DNA from: Prochlorococcus sp. AG-355-N18
GTDB taxonomy: Bacteria > Cyanobacteriota > Cyanobacteriia > PCC-6307 > Cyanobiaceae
Direction of reading: 5' to 3'
DNA: 55,905 bases
Assembly: GCA_003278535.1 (NCBI GenBank)
Contig: QCEG01000009.1
Span: 1 to 55,905, forward strand
This document shows, one piece after another, positions 7,953 to 18,138 of this stretch. The position numbers and the translations under genes are program-made. The notes under the pieces were generated by a model that searched no databases, was not told the DNA's origin, and was given only the letters and a program-made list of their open reading frames with translations. Each line of letters begins with the position of its first letter. Within the stretch, counting starts at the first letter, position 1.

Positions 7953-10394
7953 ATGGATAAGAAAAACTTCACTTCCATCTCGCTTCAAGAAGAAATGCAA
8001 CGTTCTTATTTGGAGTATGCAATGAGCGTCATAGTTGGACGTGCGTTGCCTGATGCAAGAGATGGTCTTAAGCCTGTACAAAGAAGAATCATATTCGCGA
8101 TGTATGAATTAGGTTTAACTCCTGATAAACCATTCAGGAAGTGTGCAAGAGTTGTTGGAGATGTACTTGGAAAATACCATCCTCATGGAGATCAAGCAGT
8201 TTACGATGCATTAGTGAAGCTGGTACAAAATTTCTCAACTAAATATCCTACTCTTGACGGGCATGGGAATTTTGGATCTGTGGATAATGATCCGCCTGCA
8301 GCAATGAGATATACAGAGACCAGATTAGCTCCAATAGCTCATAAAGGATTTCTTGAAGAAATTGCATCAGAAACAGTAAACTTTTCAAATAACTTTGACG
8401 GTTCTCAAAAAGAACCAGATGTTCTTCCAGCTCAACTTCCCTTTTTATTGTTAAACGGCTCATCAGGTATTGCTGTTGGCATGGCAACAAATATTCCGCC
8501 TCATAACCTTGGCGAAATTGTAGATGGTTTAGTTGCTTTAGTTAAGAATAAAGATATTAGTGATAAAAAACTTTCTAACATTATCAAAGGACCTGATTTT
8601 CCTACAGGCGGAGAATTAATTTATAGTCATGGAATAGAAGAGCTTTATCAAACTGGAAAAGGATCCATAACGATAAGGGGAGTTGTAAATACGGAAGAGA
8701 TAAATACAGGCAAAGGAAAACATAAAAAGAGTGCAATAATCATTACTGAACTTCCTTACCAAATTAATAAAGCAGGTTGGATTGAAAAACTCGCAGAACT
8801 TGTTAATTCAGGTAAGATTATTGGGATTTCTGATATTAGGGATGAGAGCGACAGAGATGGAATGAGAATTGTAATAGAACTAAAAAAAGATTCTAATTCT
8901 GAACTTGTTATTTCTAATTTATATAAAAAAACAACTCTCCAAACAAACTTTGGCGCAATATTCTTAGCTTTAATCAAAGGCAAACCTGTACAACTAAATC
9001 TGAAAAAATATCTCAACTATTTTCTTGAATTTAGAGAAGAAACAATTAGAAAAAGAACTTTTTATTTTCTAAAAAACACTCTTGATAAACTAGAAATATT
9101 AGAAGGTTTATCTAAAGCTACAAAAAACATAAAAAAAGTTATCGCAATAATAGAAGAATCAGAAAATTCTGTGCAAGCTAAATCAAAATTAGTAGAAAAT
9201 TTTTTCTTAAGTGAAAAACAGGCAAATTCAGTTTTGGATATGCCACTAAAAAAATTAACAAATCTAGAAAAAAATCAAATAGATAACGATATAAAAAAAT
9301 TAGAAGAAAAAAAGAATTATTTTCAAAAATTGTTGAACGAAAGAGAATTATTACTTGAATTACTTATAAAAGAATTATTAATATTAAAGAAAGAATACAA
9401 TGTTATACGTAAAACAAAAATAATTAAAAATATAAATCAAAATCAAGAATTAGAAACGCTTAATAATCAGATAATAGAAGACTTTATAAATAAAAAAACA
9501 AAATTGTACATAGACAATAGGCTTTATTTAAAAAAGATGATTGTAGGTAATTACAAGAAATCATTTGAGGTTGTAAATAAAATTATAGATAATAAAAATA
9601 TTCAAAAATTTATATGTAATATTGAAAAAAATATAAAATTAATTGGAATAACAAATTCAGGAAAAGTATTTAAAATTGATTGGGAATCAAATATTAATCA
9701 AGACTATAAATTAGATAATAAAATTCTTGGAAATATCCATCCTAGTGAAATAATAAATTTTCACTCAATTAAAAAAGACATTAAAAATTATTTATGCATA
9801 TTAAATTCAGATGGAAGATTTAAAAAAGTTTTATTTGATGAAGATATGATTAAAAGCAATAGATCTTTCACTATTACAAAATTAAAAAATAATTTAAAAA
9901 CAATTGATTCTTTTATTTCTAATGAAAGGAAAGATTTAATAATATTAACCTCGATAGGAAGAATTTTTAAATTTAAATTATCAAATAAATTTTTAGCGCC
10001 AACTTCTAAACAATCCCAAGGATTAATCATTGCAAAACTTTTACCATCTGAAAAAATCGTTTCTTGTTGTACATTTAATGATGGAGAAAATATTTTTTTA
10101 ATATCTAAACAAGGAAAAATCTTTTGCATAAATAGTAATGAAATTTACTGCTCAAATGAATACAGTTTGGGATATTTAAATGAAAAAACCCAACTTAAAA
10201 ACGATTACTTCCTCAAAATAATAGCAAGTAACTATTACCTTGATATTGAAACTAATAAAAATAAATCTGCAAGATTAGACATAAATAAATTAAATTTCAA
10301 ATCCAATAAATCAAACTTTTTAATTGATTTTTTAAAATTAGATAATGATGAATACCTTGAAAATTGTTTCCGGCTTGAAAACTTTCTAGACTAA
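7953..10394 (+). CDS. type II topoisomerase subunit A, GyrA/ParC-like
   Basis: DNA-cleaving subunit of gyrase or a topoisomerase IV-like enzyme. The breakage-reunion domain is intact: it opens with [19 protein letters not shown] at 20-38, has KYHPHGD at 74-80, and carries the catalytic Arg119-Tyr120 in [10 protein letters not shown]. The usual QRDR serine is Gln81 (GDQAVYD). After about residue 490 the C-terminal domain is Lys/Asn/Ile-rich and weakly conserved. It contains pinwheel-like strands ([25 protein letters not shown]), but I find no QRRGGKG-type GyrA box. That suggests it is not the canonical wrapping gyrase A, and cyanobacteria often have a second GyrA homologue. I leave the symbol blank because gyrA versus parC cannot be settled here. 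It overlaps purF tail-to-tail by 4 bp. Confidence 0.9.
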   Translation: MDKKNFTSISLQEEMQRSYLEYAMSVIVGRALPDARDGLKPVQRRIIFAMYELGLTPDKPFRKCARVVGDVLGKYHPHGDQAVYDALVKLVQNFSTKYPTLDGHGNFGSVDNDPPAAMRYTETRLAPIAHKGFLEEIASETVNFSNNFDGSQKEPDVLPAQLPFLLLNGSSGIAVGMATNIPPHNLGEIVDGLVALVKNKDISDKKLSNIIKGPDFPTGGELIYSHGIEELYQTGKGSITIRGVVNTEEINTGKGKHKKSAIIITELPYQINKAGWIEKLAELVNSGKIIGISDIRDESDRDGMRIVIELKKDSNSELVISNLYKKTTLQTNFGAIFLALIKGKPVQLNLKKYLNYFLEFREETIRKRTFYFLKNTLDKLEILEGLSKATKNIKKVIAIIEESENSVQAKSKLVENFFLSEKQANSVLDMPLKKLTNLEKNQIDNDIKKLEEKKNYFQKLLNERELLLELLIKELLILKKEYNVIRKTKIIKNINQNQELETLNNQIIEDFINKKTKLYIDNRLYLKKMIVGNYKKSFEVVNKIIDNKNIQKFICNIEKNIKLIGITNSGKVFKIDWESNINQDYKLDNKILGNIHPSEIINFHSIKKDIKNYLCILNSDGRFKKVLFDEDMIKSNRSFTITKLKNNLKTIDSFISNERKDLIILTSIGRIFKFKLSNKFLAPTSKQSQGLIIAKLLPSEKIVSCCTFNDGENIFLISKQGKIFCINSNEIYCSNEYSLGYLNEKTQLKNDYFLKIIASNYYLDIETNKNKSARLDINKLNFKSNKSNFLIDFLKLDNDEYLENCFRLENFLD

Positions 10395-11851
10395 GATTTA
10401 TATTCATTTTCAACCCAATTTAAGTATTCTTGATTTACTGTTCCAGTTACATAATCACCAGTAAAACAACTCATCTCTAAAGCTTTAATAGGAGAATCAC
10501 CAATTATAGATTTACGCAAACTTTCAACACTTTGATAAACAAGGTTATCAATTTCAAGTTTATCGGCGATTTCACTTATTGTCCTATTGTGAGCTATTAA
10601 TTCATCTCTATTAGGCATATTAATTCCATAAACGTGAGGATAACGAACAGGAGGAGCTGCTGATGTAAAAAATACTTTATTTGCTCCTGCATCTTTAGCC
10701 ATCTGGACAATTTCTTTTGAAGTAGTACCTCTTACTATCGAGTCATCAACAATTAATACATTTTTATTTTTAAACTCTGCACTCATGGCATTTAATTTTT
10801 GCCTTACAGATTTTTTACGTTTCTGCTGACCAGGCATTATAAATGTTCTGCCAACATATCTATTTTTAAAAAAACCTTCCCTATATTCTATCCCTAACTG
10901 TCTTGCAACTTGCATTGCCGCGGGTCTAGAAGAATCAGGAATAGGCATCACTACATCAATATCTCCAGAATTGATTGTTTCTTTTATTGTTTCTGCTAAA
11001 TAATCTCCCATCTTTAAACGAGCTTTATAGACTGAAATTCCATTCATAATTGAATCTGGCCTAGCTAAGTAAACATATTCAAAAGCACAGGGAAATAACA
11101 TTGGATTTTCAGAACATTGCTTAGAAAAAAACTCCCCATCAAGATTTATAAAAACAGCTTCTCCTGGATCTACATCTCTCACTACTTCATAATCATTATT
11201 CTCAAGCACTAAAGATTCGCTTGCAACCATCCATTCTTCTTTTTTTGTAGTTAATGAAAGTCTTTTCCCTATGACTAAAGGCCTAATACCAAAAGGATCT
11301 CTAAATGCTAATAAACCATGTCCTGAAATTAACGCAATTGAAGCATATGACCCCTGAATTCTATTATGTAAAGATGTAACTGCATTAAAAATAATATCAG
11401 GTTCTAATTCTTGATTATGAATTTGTTCTTGTAATTCTGTCGCAAATACATTTAACAACATTTCAGTGTCACTTGAAGAATTTGTATGCCGCTTGTCGAC
11501 ATTAAATAACTGTTTTTCTAAATCTCTCGTATTAGTCAAATTTCCATTATGTATCAAAACAATTCCATAAGGAGCATTAACATAAAAAGGCTGTGCTTCT
11601 TCTACACTTTCTGCTGATCCCTTTGTTGCATACCTAACATGACCTAATCCGATTTTGCCAATTAAATTCCTCATATCTCTAGTTCTATAAGCAGTATTAA
11701 CCTGACCTTTATTCTTATGTATATGAAAAACAGTATTTTCCATTGTTGCTATACCTGTTGAGTCTTGACCTCTATGCTGCAAAAGCAAAAGACTATCGTA
11801 AATTTGTTGATTTACATCATTTGAAGAAACAATTCCAACTATTCCGCACAT
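10391..11851 (-). CDS. purF: amidophosphoribosyltransferase
   Basis: First committed enzyme of purine synthesis: converts PRPP and glutamine to 5-phosphoribosylamine. It starts MCGIVGIV, so after Met removal Cys2 is the N-terminal nucleophile; there is no propeptide. The glutaminase domain includes [10 protein letters not shown] (26-35) and HNGNLTN (101-107). The PRPP loop is [13 protein letters not shown] at about 365-377. Length is 486 aa. Of the four cysteines that hold a 4Fe-4S cluster in the Bacillus-type enzyme, only C255 and C462 have counterparts, while the PHVYG and ALEMSC positions lack the others. A cluster is therefore unlikely. It is the last gene of the dnaN/PRC/purL/purF cluster, 47 bp after purL. 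Confidence 0.97.
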   Translation of the reverse strand: MCGIVGIVSSNDVNQQIYDSLLLLQHRGQDSTGIATMENTVFHIHKNKGQVNTAYRTRDMRNLIGKIGLGHVRYATKGSAESVEEAQPFYVNAPYGIVLIHNGNLTNTRDLEKQLFNVDKRHTNSSSDTEMLLNVFATELQEQIHNQELEPDIIFNAVTSLHNRIQGSYASIALISGHGLLAFRDPFGIRPLVIGKRLSLTTKKEEWMVASESLVLENNDYEVVRDVDPGEAVFINLDGEFFSKQCSENPMLFPCAFEYVYLARPDSIMNGISVYKARLKMGDYLAETIKETINSGDIDVVMPIPDSSRPAAMQVARQLGIEYREGFFKNRYVGRTFIMPGQQKRKKSVRQKLNAMSAEFKNKNVLIVDDSIVRGTTSKEIVQMAKDAGANKVFFTSAAPPVRYPHVYGINMPNRDELIAHNRTISEIADKLEIDNLVYQSVESLRKSIIGDSPIKALEMSCFTGDYVTGTVNQEYLNWVENEYKS

Positions 11852-11898
11852 AACTTAATATCTTAAAATTATTAATAGTTGAGAAATATTTTTCATAT

Positions 11899-14238
11899 TT
11901 AAAAGTAATCTGAAATACTATTATTAAATTTTTCGGTTAATTCCTCAACCCTAATATTGCAAATATTTTTTTCGTTGATTTTTATCTTCAGCTTGTCACT
12001 AGATACGTATCCTATTTTTTTTACATAAACACTTGATGGGAAGTTTATTTGAGTTTGTTTTAAATAATTAAACCATTCATTTTGTTTCATTTTACTAATT
12101 GAAAAAATAATTCTTGACCCCCCTTCAGCAAACAATAAATTATCAACTCTATTTACATCTTTCTCTAATTCTATAGTTGCACCCCTTGCGGACAAAATGC
12201 AAGACTCTGCTAAAGCTATAGCTAAACCTCCGTCGCTTATATCGTGAGAAGAAACTACAAAACTATTTAAAATCGCATTTCTTAAAAAACTCTGGCAAAA
12301 CTTTTCATCCAACAAATCTATTTTTGGAGGCCGACCTGTAATTTCTCCATGAAAATATTCCAGATAAGAACTAGCTGCAATTTTTATTTCTGATTTGGAA
12401 GAACCAATTAACCAGATTTGGTCTTCAATATTTTTCCATTCACTACTTATAGCTTTTTCGACATTATCTATCTTTCCAACCATTCCAATAACAGGTGTAG
12501 GATTGATAGGAGTAATTAGATTATCTTTATTTTTTGATTCATTATATAAAGATACATTACCTCCTGTAACAGGAGTTTCTAAAGCTTTACAGGCTTCAGC
12601 AATTCCATTACATGAAGATGCAAGTTGCCAGTATCCTATTACATTCTCAGGGGAAGAAAAATTTAAATTATTCGTAATTGCTACTGGTTCAGCACCAACA
12701 CAACTAACATTTCTAGCGGACTCTGCAACAGCAGCGATAGATCCTCTAAAAGGATCAAGCGCAACCCATCTACTATTGCAATCAACTGAAGCAGCGACAC
12801 CAGAAAATACTTTACTTTTATTTTTTTTATTTTGTTCCCTTAGTCTTACTACGGCTGCATCTGATTGTCCAGGTTTAAAAACTGTATTTGCCTGAACTTG
12901 AGAATCATATTGTTTATAAATCCATCGTTTAGAAGCTATTGATGGATTAGAGATTAGTTTCAAAATGATTTCTGAAAAAGAAAAATTCTTATTTTCCTTC
13001 AATGAAAATATTTTTTGTTCATGAATTTCTGGTAAGTCATTTTCGTTCCATTCCCATTTATTTAAAAGATCATCTGGTGGGTTATTAATCACATTGTGAA
13101 AATTGACAGGAGTATCATCAGATAAGGCAGAAGTAGGTATTTGGGCGACAATTTTACTTTTATGAGAAATAATTACTTCATTAGTTCCTATCACTTCACC
13201 AATAACATTGGCATATAATCCCCATTTATTAAATTTTTCAATAAGATCATTAATTTTTTCTTGTTTAACGACAAACAACATTCTTTCTTGCGATTCAGAT
13301 AATAAATACTGGTATGAGGACATATCATCTTCTCTAGAAGGGACCAAATCTAAATCGATAGATATCCCTAAATTTCCATTTGCAGCCATTTCTGCGCTAC
13401 TGCACGTTAAACCTGCAGCACCCATATCTTGAGCTGCAATTACATCCCCTGTCTTGAAAGCATCCAAACAAGCTTCAATAAGACTTTTCTCAACAAATGG
13501 ATCACCTACCTGAACAGCAGGTCTATCATCCAATGAAGTTGTAGTTAATTCAGAACTAGCAAAACTAGCACCACCAACACCATCTCTGCCAGTTGTATTA
13601 CCGACATATAACACTGGTGATCCTACATTTTTAGCTCCAGAACAAACGATTTCCTCAGTCTCTAAAAGTCCTAAAGCCATAACATTCACTAGAGGATTTC
13701 CAGAGTAACTATCATCGAAGTTAATTTCACCTCCTACAGTAGGCACACCTACGCAGTTCCCATAATGTGAAATTCCGGATACAACTCCTCGTAGTAAATC
13801 AACATTTGATGATTTATCAAGGTTGCCGAATCTCAATGAATTCAAAACTGCGATTGGCCTAGCACCCATTGTAAATATATCTCTTAAAATTCCTCCTACA
13901 CCTGTTGCTGCGCCTTGAAAAGGTTCAATAGCAGAAGGATGATTATGACTCTCTATTTTAAAAACAAGTTTTTGATTATTTCCAACATCAATAACGCCAG
14001 CATTTTCTCCAGGTCCAACTAAAACATTTTTACCTTTAGTGGGAAACTTAGATAGTAAAGGTTTTGAATTTCTATAACAACAATGTTCGGACCACATAAC
14101 GCCAAACATGCCTAATTCCGTTCTGTTAGGTTTTCTCCTTAATCTTTTGCAAATTTCTTCGTAATCTTTGAGTGTTAAATTTTCAACTTGTAGTGCTTCA
14201 TTAAGATCATATAGATCATTATTTTCTTGATTTATCAT
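11899..14238 (-). CDS. purL: phosphoribosylformylglycinamidine synthase subunit PurL
   Basis: ATP-dependent FGAM synthase large subunit, fourth step of purine synthesis. At 779 aa it is the small PurL type, which works with separate PurQ (glutaminase) and PurS; neither is in this window. Visible signatures are WSEHC at 49-53, the nucleotide-binding stretch [20 protein letters not shown] at 97-116, a second AIRS-like half beginning near 430, and [15 protein letters not shown] in the C-terminal third. It starts 3 bp after the PRC-barrel gene stop and precedes purF by 47 bp, giving a purine cluster downstream of dnaN. Confidence 0.97.
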   Translation of the reverse strand: MINQENNDLYDLNEALQVENLTLKDYEEICKRLRRKPNRTELGMFGVMWSEHCCYRNSKPLLSKFPTKGKNVLVGPGENAGVIDVGNNQKLVFKIESHNHPSAIEPFQGAATGVGGILRDIFTMGARPIAVLNSLRFGNLDKSSNVDLLRGVVSGISHYGNCVGVPTVGGEINFDDSYSGNPLVNVMALGLLETEEIVCSGAKNVGSPVLYVGNTTGRDGVGGASFASSELTTTSLDDRPAVQVGDPFVEKSLIEACLDAFKTGDVIAAQDMGAAGLTCSSAEMAANGNLGISIDLDLVPSREDDMSSYQYLLSESQERMLFVVKQEKINDLIEKFNKWGLYANVIGEVIGTNEVIISHKSKIVAQIPTSALSDDTPVNFHNVINNPPDDLLNKWEWNENDLPEIHEQKIFSLKENKNFSFSEIILKLISNPSIASKRWIYKQYDSQVQANTVFKPGQSDAAVVRLREQNKKNKSKVFSGVAASVDCNSRWVALDPFRGSIAAVAESARNVSCVGAEPVAITNNLNFSSPENVIGYWQLASSCNGIAEACKALETPVTGGNVSLYNESKNKDNLITPINPTPVIGMVGKIDNVEKAISSEWKNIEDQIWLIGSSKSEIKIAASSYLEYFHGEITGRPPKIDLLDEKFCQSFLRNAILNSFVVSSHDISDGGLAIALAESCILSARGATIELEKDVNRVDNLLFAEGGSRIIFSISKMKQNEWFNYLKQTQINFPSSVYVKKIGYVSSDKLKIKINEKNICNIRVEELTEKFNNSISDYF

Positions 14239-14241
14239 TAT

Positions 14242-14949
14242 TTATATCCAAGGGTCATCTTCTTTTTTTTCACTAGACGGTATATGTGTACTGTCATTAT
14301 TATAAAAACTTTTTTGTTTAAAATCTAAGTTTTGGCTAATATCTTCATCTTCTTCAAGCCATTCCTCTAATCTATCAGAAGCAATATTTTTCATATCATC
14401 AAATCTATCAAAAATTTTTTTCCCTTTTTGCATAAATTCATTTTTAATACTTGATTTTATTAAAGGTAAATCATCTAAAGAATTACTTTCACAGAATACC
14501 AATCCCGGTTGTTGATCATTAATATTTTCAATAGTTAATTTCCATCTACTAGAACCCGGAATCTTAGGATTAGATCTAGAAACTAAGTAATATTTAATTT
14601 TTCCCGTTTTCATTTCAAATAAGAAATCTGCAATTACTCCTATTTTTGATCCATTTATATTTATAAGATTAGCTTCTATTAAAGTTGGGAACCTATTTAA
14701 AGTTGCTAAATCCGAAATAGCTGGATCGCCTTTGACATAAATTTCATTATCTATTATTTGAGAAATTTGATTTAATCGCCAAACATTTCTTTTTAAATCA
14801 AAATTTGACGGACGTGAGTACCATCCTAGAATCCGGTGAACTGGAGGATGCATCCAAACATTTTCACCATTTCCATAATTAAGGACCATATTACCCTTAA
14901 CACTATAATTTAATAATTCACTTAATAAAATTTCTTTAGGTAATTTCAA
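14242..14949 (-). CDS. PRC-barrel domain protein
   Basis: Conserved cyanobacterial protein of unknown role. PRC-barrel folds occur in photosynthetic reaction-centre H subunits and in the rRNA-maturation factor RimM. Two barrel-like units are recognisable: about residues 5-80 (ILLSELLNYSVKG...) and 90-155 (TLIEANLININGSKIG, then FLFEMKTGKIKYYLVSRS). The C-terminal ~70 residues are acidic and probably disordered, ending DDPWI. There are no membrane segments. It is wedged between dnaN (1 bp gap) and purL (3 bp gap), so it is almost certainly co-transcribed with the replication clamp. The function cannot be assigned from sequence. Confidence 0.82.
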   Translation of the reverse strand: MKLPKEILLSELLNYSVKGNMVLNYGNGENVWMHPPVHRILGWYSRPSNFDLKRNVWRLNQISQIIDNEIYVKGDPAISDLATLNRFPTLIEANLININGSKIGVIADFLFEMKTGKIKYYLVSRSNPKIPGSSRWKLTIENINDQQPGLVFCESNSLDDLPLIKSSIKNEFMQKGKKIFDRFDDMKNIASDRLEEWLEEDEDISQNLDFKQKSFYNNDSTHIPSSEKKEDDPWI

Positions 14950-14950
14950 A

Positions 14951-16117
14951 TTAAGAACGAACCTGCACAGGCATAACTAAATAAGTAAAAGAATTAAGAT
15001 TATCTTCTGGCACAAAAACCGCTGGAGTAGTTGCAATATTACACTTTAAAAGTACATTTTCAGAAGCAATAACTTTTAAACCTTCTAACAAATATCTTAC
15101 GTTAAATGCAATATCAAAATTTTCTCCAGAATAAGAAACAGGTATTGATTCATTTGCATTTCCAATATCTTGAGCATCTGCGCTGATTGAAGCTAAATCT
15201 GTATCATCTAATTTAATCTTTACAACACTACTTTGCTGGTCAGCCAAAACAGCAATTCTTTCTAATGAATCAATTAATTTTTTTGTATTAAAGTTTAGAA
15301 TTTTAGAAAAGGAATCAGGAATTAATTGTGAATAATTAGGATAAGTACCTTCTAAAGTTCTTGTAGTAATTATTTGATTAGAAGATATAAATACTACTTG
15401 ACCTTTGTCATAGAAAAGCTTAATTGAATTTTCTGAGCTTCTCAAAGATACTAGTTTTTCAATTTCTCTCAATGATCTAGTTGGGATAGTTACCGATAAA
15501 TCATCAACATTTGAAGATAAGTTTTCTTTGTTTTCTTTATTTTCAATATGTTCTTGATTACCAATTAAGGCAACAGCCAATCTGTGACCATCTGTAGAAG
15601 CAGACTCTAAATAATTTGGTTTGAAAGTAAAATTGACACCTGTGAGTAGTTGCTTTGAATCATCATTACTACTGGCAAAAATGGTAGATTTTAAAGCCTT
15701 TAAAAAAGAACTAGGATCAATATTCAAAGAAGTACCGCTTTCAACAAATGGCAAATTCGGATATTCGTCAGAGGGGATACCTTTAAGATTAAAAGAACCT
15801 CTATCACTTTTTATTAGGATATTATCTGAATTGTCGTCTACCTCTAGAGAAACAGGAGTTTCATTAGGTAGTTTGTTTACTATTTCGGACAAAAGTTTTG
15901 AAGGTATAGTAATAGCTCCACTATTTTTGACAGTTCCGTCAAAAGAAGTTTGAATTCCTAAATTTAAGTCAAATCCTGTGAAGCTAATTTTATTAGTTCC
16001 TTCATCAGCAGTTAAAAGTATGTTTGCAAGAATTGGATGCGTTGGCCTTGAAGCAACGGCCTTGCTTACTAGTTGTATAGCGTTATTTAATTCATTTTGA
16101 TTACAAATAATTTCCAT
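14951..16117 (-). CDS. dnaN: DNA polymerase III beta sliding clamp
   Basis: Ring-shaped processivity clamp of the replicase. Length 388 aa, close to the usual ~370-390. Three repeated clamp domains are apparent: the first from the start (MEIICNQNELNNAIQLVSKA) to about 120, the second about 130-255 (DGHRLAVA at 175-182), the third to the end. The C-terminus finishes in the typical YLVMPVQV pattern. The start is the ATG at 16117. The next gene upstream on this strand, thrC, ends 338 bp away, and that spacer is origin-like. dnaA is not adjacent, as is usual in cyanobacteria. Confidence 0.97.
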   Translation of the reverse strand: MEIICNQNELNNAIQLVSKAVASRPTHPILANILLTADEGTNKISFTGFDLNLGIQTSFDGTVKNSGAITIPSKLLSEIVNKLPNETPVSLEVDDNSDNILIKSDRGSFNLKGIPSDEYPNLPFVESGTSLNIDPSSFLKALKSTIFASSNDDSKQLLTGVNFTFKPNYLESASTDGHRLAVALIGNQEHIENKENKENLSSNVDDLSVTIPTRSLREIEKLVSLRSSENSIKLFYDKGQVVFISSNQIITTRTLEGTYPNYSQLIPDSFSKILNFNTKKLIDSLERIAVLADQQSSVVKIKLDDTDLASISADAQDIGNANESIPVSYSGENFDIAFNVRYLLEGLKVIASENVLLKCNIATTPAVFVPEDNLNSFTYLVMPVQVRS

Positions 16118-16455
16118 CAGAATTTGGAACTTTTTACAAATACAATATACTTTTTTCGTAAATTAAATTCAATAAATTTATTTTTTACTCTTTTTCTAAT
16201 ATAAAAATAAATAATAAAATAAAAAATTTAGTAGTAGTAGTTCTTGTGGGAACTGTGGAATTCTTCAATAAAACAGCATTTCTATTTAGTTTTCGAAGAA
16301 AAGAATATGTGTAAAAAAATTTTTATTTGTTGAATATTTTTTACTTTTTTCGAAAATTTTAAATTTATTCAACAAATAGAATTACTTATTATGTATTTTT
16401 CAACAAATCATATTTGTTTTTAATTGATTTCCACAGACACTATTCATTTTGGATT
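16118..16455. other. candidate replication origin / dnaN upstream region
   Basis: A 338-bp gene-free stretch, very AT-rich, directly upstream of dnaN. It contains several words close to the cyanobacterial DnaA box TTTTCCACA. With one mismatch each: ATTTCCACA at 16427-16435, TTTTCAACA at 16397-16405, and TTTTACACA on the minus strand at 16308-16316. With two mismatches: minus strand at 16254-16262 and 16245-16253. It also holds a 12-bp perfect inverted repeat, listed separately. The dnaN promoter must lie here too. Origin function is inference from position and motifs. Confidence 0.5.
16325..16377. repeat. 12-bp perfect inverted repeat upstream of dnaN
   Basis: ATTTGTTGAATA at 16325-16336 is the exact reverse complement of TATTCAACAAAT at 16366-16377, with 29 bp between the arms. 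Ten bases of the same word (TTCAACAAAT) recur at 16399-16408. On the minus strand the structure follows thrC and is trailed by a T-run near 16313-16319, so it could also work as a weak AT-rich terminator for thrC. Confidence 0.7.
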
Positions 16456-17559
16456 TTAATATCCTAAGATTTTATTTATATTTTTTAATGAAGGTTCAAC
16501 ATTTTTCCTAAAAATAGCATCATTGTTTTTTATGGCGCAATCAGGATCTTTCAAGCCATTTCCGGTAAGAACACAAACAATAGTGGATTCTTTCTGAATT
16601 CTATTTTTATTTTTAATTAGTCCAGCAACTGATGCTGCACTGGCAGGCTCACAAAATACTCCTTCTTTAGCAAGGATTTTATAAGCGTTGATTATTTCTT
16701 CATCTGTAACTGACTGAAAGTCTCCTTTACTCTCTTTCCTCACTTTTTTTGCTTTTTCCCTGTTTACAGGATTCCCAATTCTTATTGCAGTTGCAATTGT
16801 TTCTGGATCTTTAACAATTATATTTTTTACTAATGGAGCAGAGCCTTCGGATTGAAACCCCATCATTTTTGGTAATTTCCAATTTCTTTTTATTTTTGAA
16901 TATTCTTTAAATCCCATCCAATAAGCAGTTATATTTCCTGCATTACCCATTGGAATACAAAGCCAATCAGGAGCACGACCTAAGTCATCAACTATTTCAA
17001 AAGCTGCAGTCTTTTGTCCTTGTATTCGATATGGATTAACAGAATTAACCAGTTCTATAGGATGTTCTGAGGATAAATCTCTAACAATTTCAAGAGCCTT
17101 ATCAAAGTTTCCATTGATAGATATTATCTCAGCCCCATACATTAATGCTTGCGCAAGTTTTCCTTGTGCAACAAATCCTTCTGGGATTAAAACATAAGGT
17201 TTCAATCCTCCTCTCGAAGCATATGCAGCAGCAGCAGCAGAGGTGTTTCCAGTACTTGCACAAATTACTGCTTCACGGCCATTCTCTTTTGCTTTGCTAA
17301 TTGCCATAGTCATACCACGATCTTTAAAAGATCCTGTTGGATTAAGGCCATCATATTTTAAAAAAACTTTTGTTCCATTTCCAATTAAGTTGCTAATTGA
17401 CTCGCTTTGAATTAGTGGTGTATTTCCTTCATTGAGGGAAATAATAGGAGTCTTCTTTGTAACAGGGAGATATTGTTTATAAGCTTCTATTAGACCTGGC
17501 CATCTTTTTTTTCTGTAATTAATACGCAGTTTATTTTTGATTTTATTTAATAACACCAT
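16456..17559 (-). CDS. thrC: threonine synthase
   Basis: PLP enzyme that converts O-phosphohomoserine to threonine. The PLP lysine is K79 in GSFKDRGM (76-83). The substrate/PLP-phosphate loop is [12 protein letters not shown] (102-113), and MGNAGN at 204-209 fits the PLP phosphate site. Length 367 aa is that of the short bacterial form without the plant SAM-regulated extension. It begins [10 protein letters not shown] and lies 6 bp after the DUF1400 gene. ABC1 kinase, DUF1400 and thrC form a minus-strand run. Confidence 0.95.
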   Translation of the reverse strand: MVLLNKIKNKLRINYRKKRWPGLIEAYKQYLPVTKKTPIISLNEGNTPLIQSESISNLIGNGTKVFLKYDGLNPTGSFKDRGMTMAISKAKENGREAVICASTGNTSAAAAAYASRGGLKPYVLIPEGFVAQGKLAQALMYGAEIISINGNFDKALEIVRDLSSEHPIELVNSVNPYRIQGQKTAAFEIVDDLGRAPDWLCIPMGNAGNITAYWMGFKEYSKIKRNWKLPKMMGFQSEGSAPLVKNIIVKDPETIATAIRIGNPVNREKAKKVRKESKGDFQSVTDEEIINAYKILAKEGVFCEPASAASVAGLIKNKNRIQKESTIVCVLTGNGLKDPDCAIKNNDAIFRKNVEPSLKNINKILGY

Positions 17560-17565
17560 GGTTGT

Positions 17566-18138
17566 TTAATTTGTTTTGATTTTTTCTAGAGGGGAATTGG
17601 TGAAAAAGGTTAATAATTCTGAAATCGATTCTACTTTATTCATAACTTTGCTCAAAGCGCTTACATCTAAAATTACAGTTTTGGTTGGATATCCTTCAAA
17701 AAAATTTATTAGATTTATTTTTCCATTTCCTATGTTAATGCCTTGAATTACGCTTGCTCTAAGAGCTAACATGCCTGTTCTTTCGTCAGTTGCTCTGGGT
17801 GGGTGGATAATAGATGAAAGTCTTGATAAAAAAACATTTCCTATTTCAGAATATATTAATTTGCTTGCAATGGTAATAGGAACCTCAAAATCTTTATTTA
17901 AAACTGTTCTAATTTCTTTATCGGGAGAACCGGTTGCTTTCAAAATTCTTTTTAATTTTTGTGTGGATTTACCTCCTTTAGCAAAAGTTTTTAAAGAATT
18001 TACTTTAATTGTTCTAGAAAATATGCTGTATGTGATTTTAATTTCTTCAGCAGCATTAGCTTTTGGAACATTAAAAGATAATGGAGAAATTACTAAAATA
18101 AAAAATATTTTAAATATTAAAAATTTACTAAAATTCAT
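17566..18138 (-). CDS. DUF1400 protein, exported
   Basis: Small cyanobacterial protein of unknown function, in the family sometimes labelled as an N-terminal domain of putative alpha/beta hydrolases. Residues 1-29 look like a signal peptide (MNFSKFLIFKIFFILVISPLSF..., cleavage near NAA), so the mature protein is likely outside the cytoplasm. The rest matches the DUF1400 pattern: EEIKITYSIFSRTIKV near 31-46, then GNVFLSRLSSIIHPP near 102-116 and RASVIQGI near 128-135. No hydrolase catalytic domain follows, so at 190 aa it is DUF1400 alone. The ATG directly abuts the stop codon of the ABC1 kinase gene. Confidence 0.82.
   Translation of the reverse strand: MNFSKFLIFKIFFILVISPLSFNVPKANAAEEIKITYSIFSRTIKVNSLKTFAKGGKSTQKLKRILKATGSPDKEIRTVLNKDFEVPITIASKLIYSEIGNVFLSRLSSIIHPPRATDERTGMLALRASVIQGINIGNGKINLINFFEGYPTKTVILDVSALSKVMNKVESISELLTFFTNSPLEKIKTN

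Noticed and set aside
12395..12895. 166-aa plus-strand ORF inside purL
   Set aside because: Fully antisense to well-conserved PurL sequence; low-complexity hydrophobic composition typical of a shadow frame.
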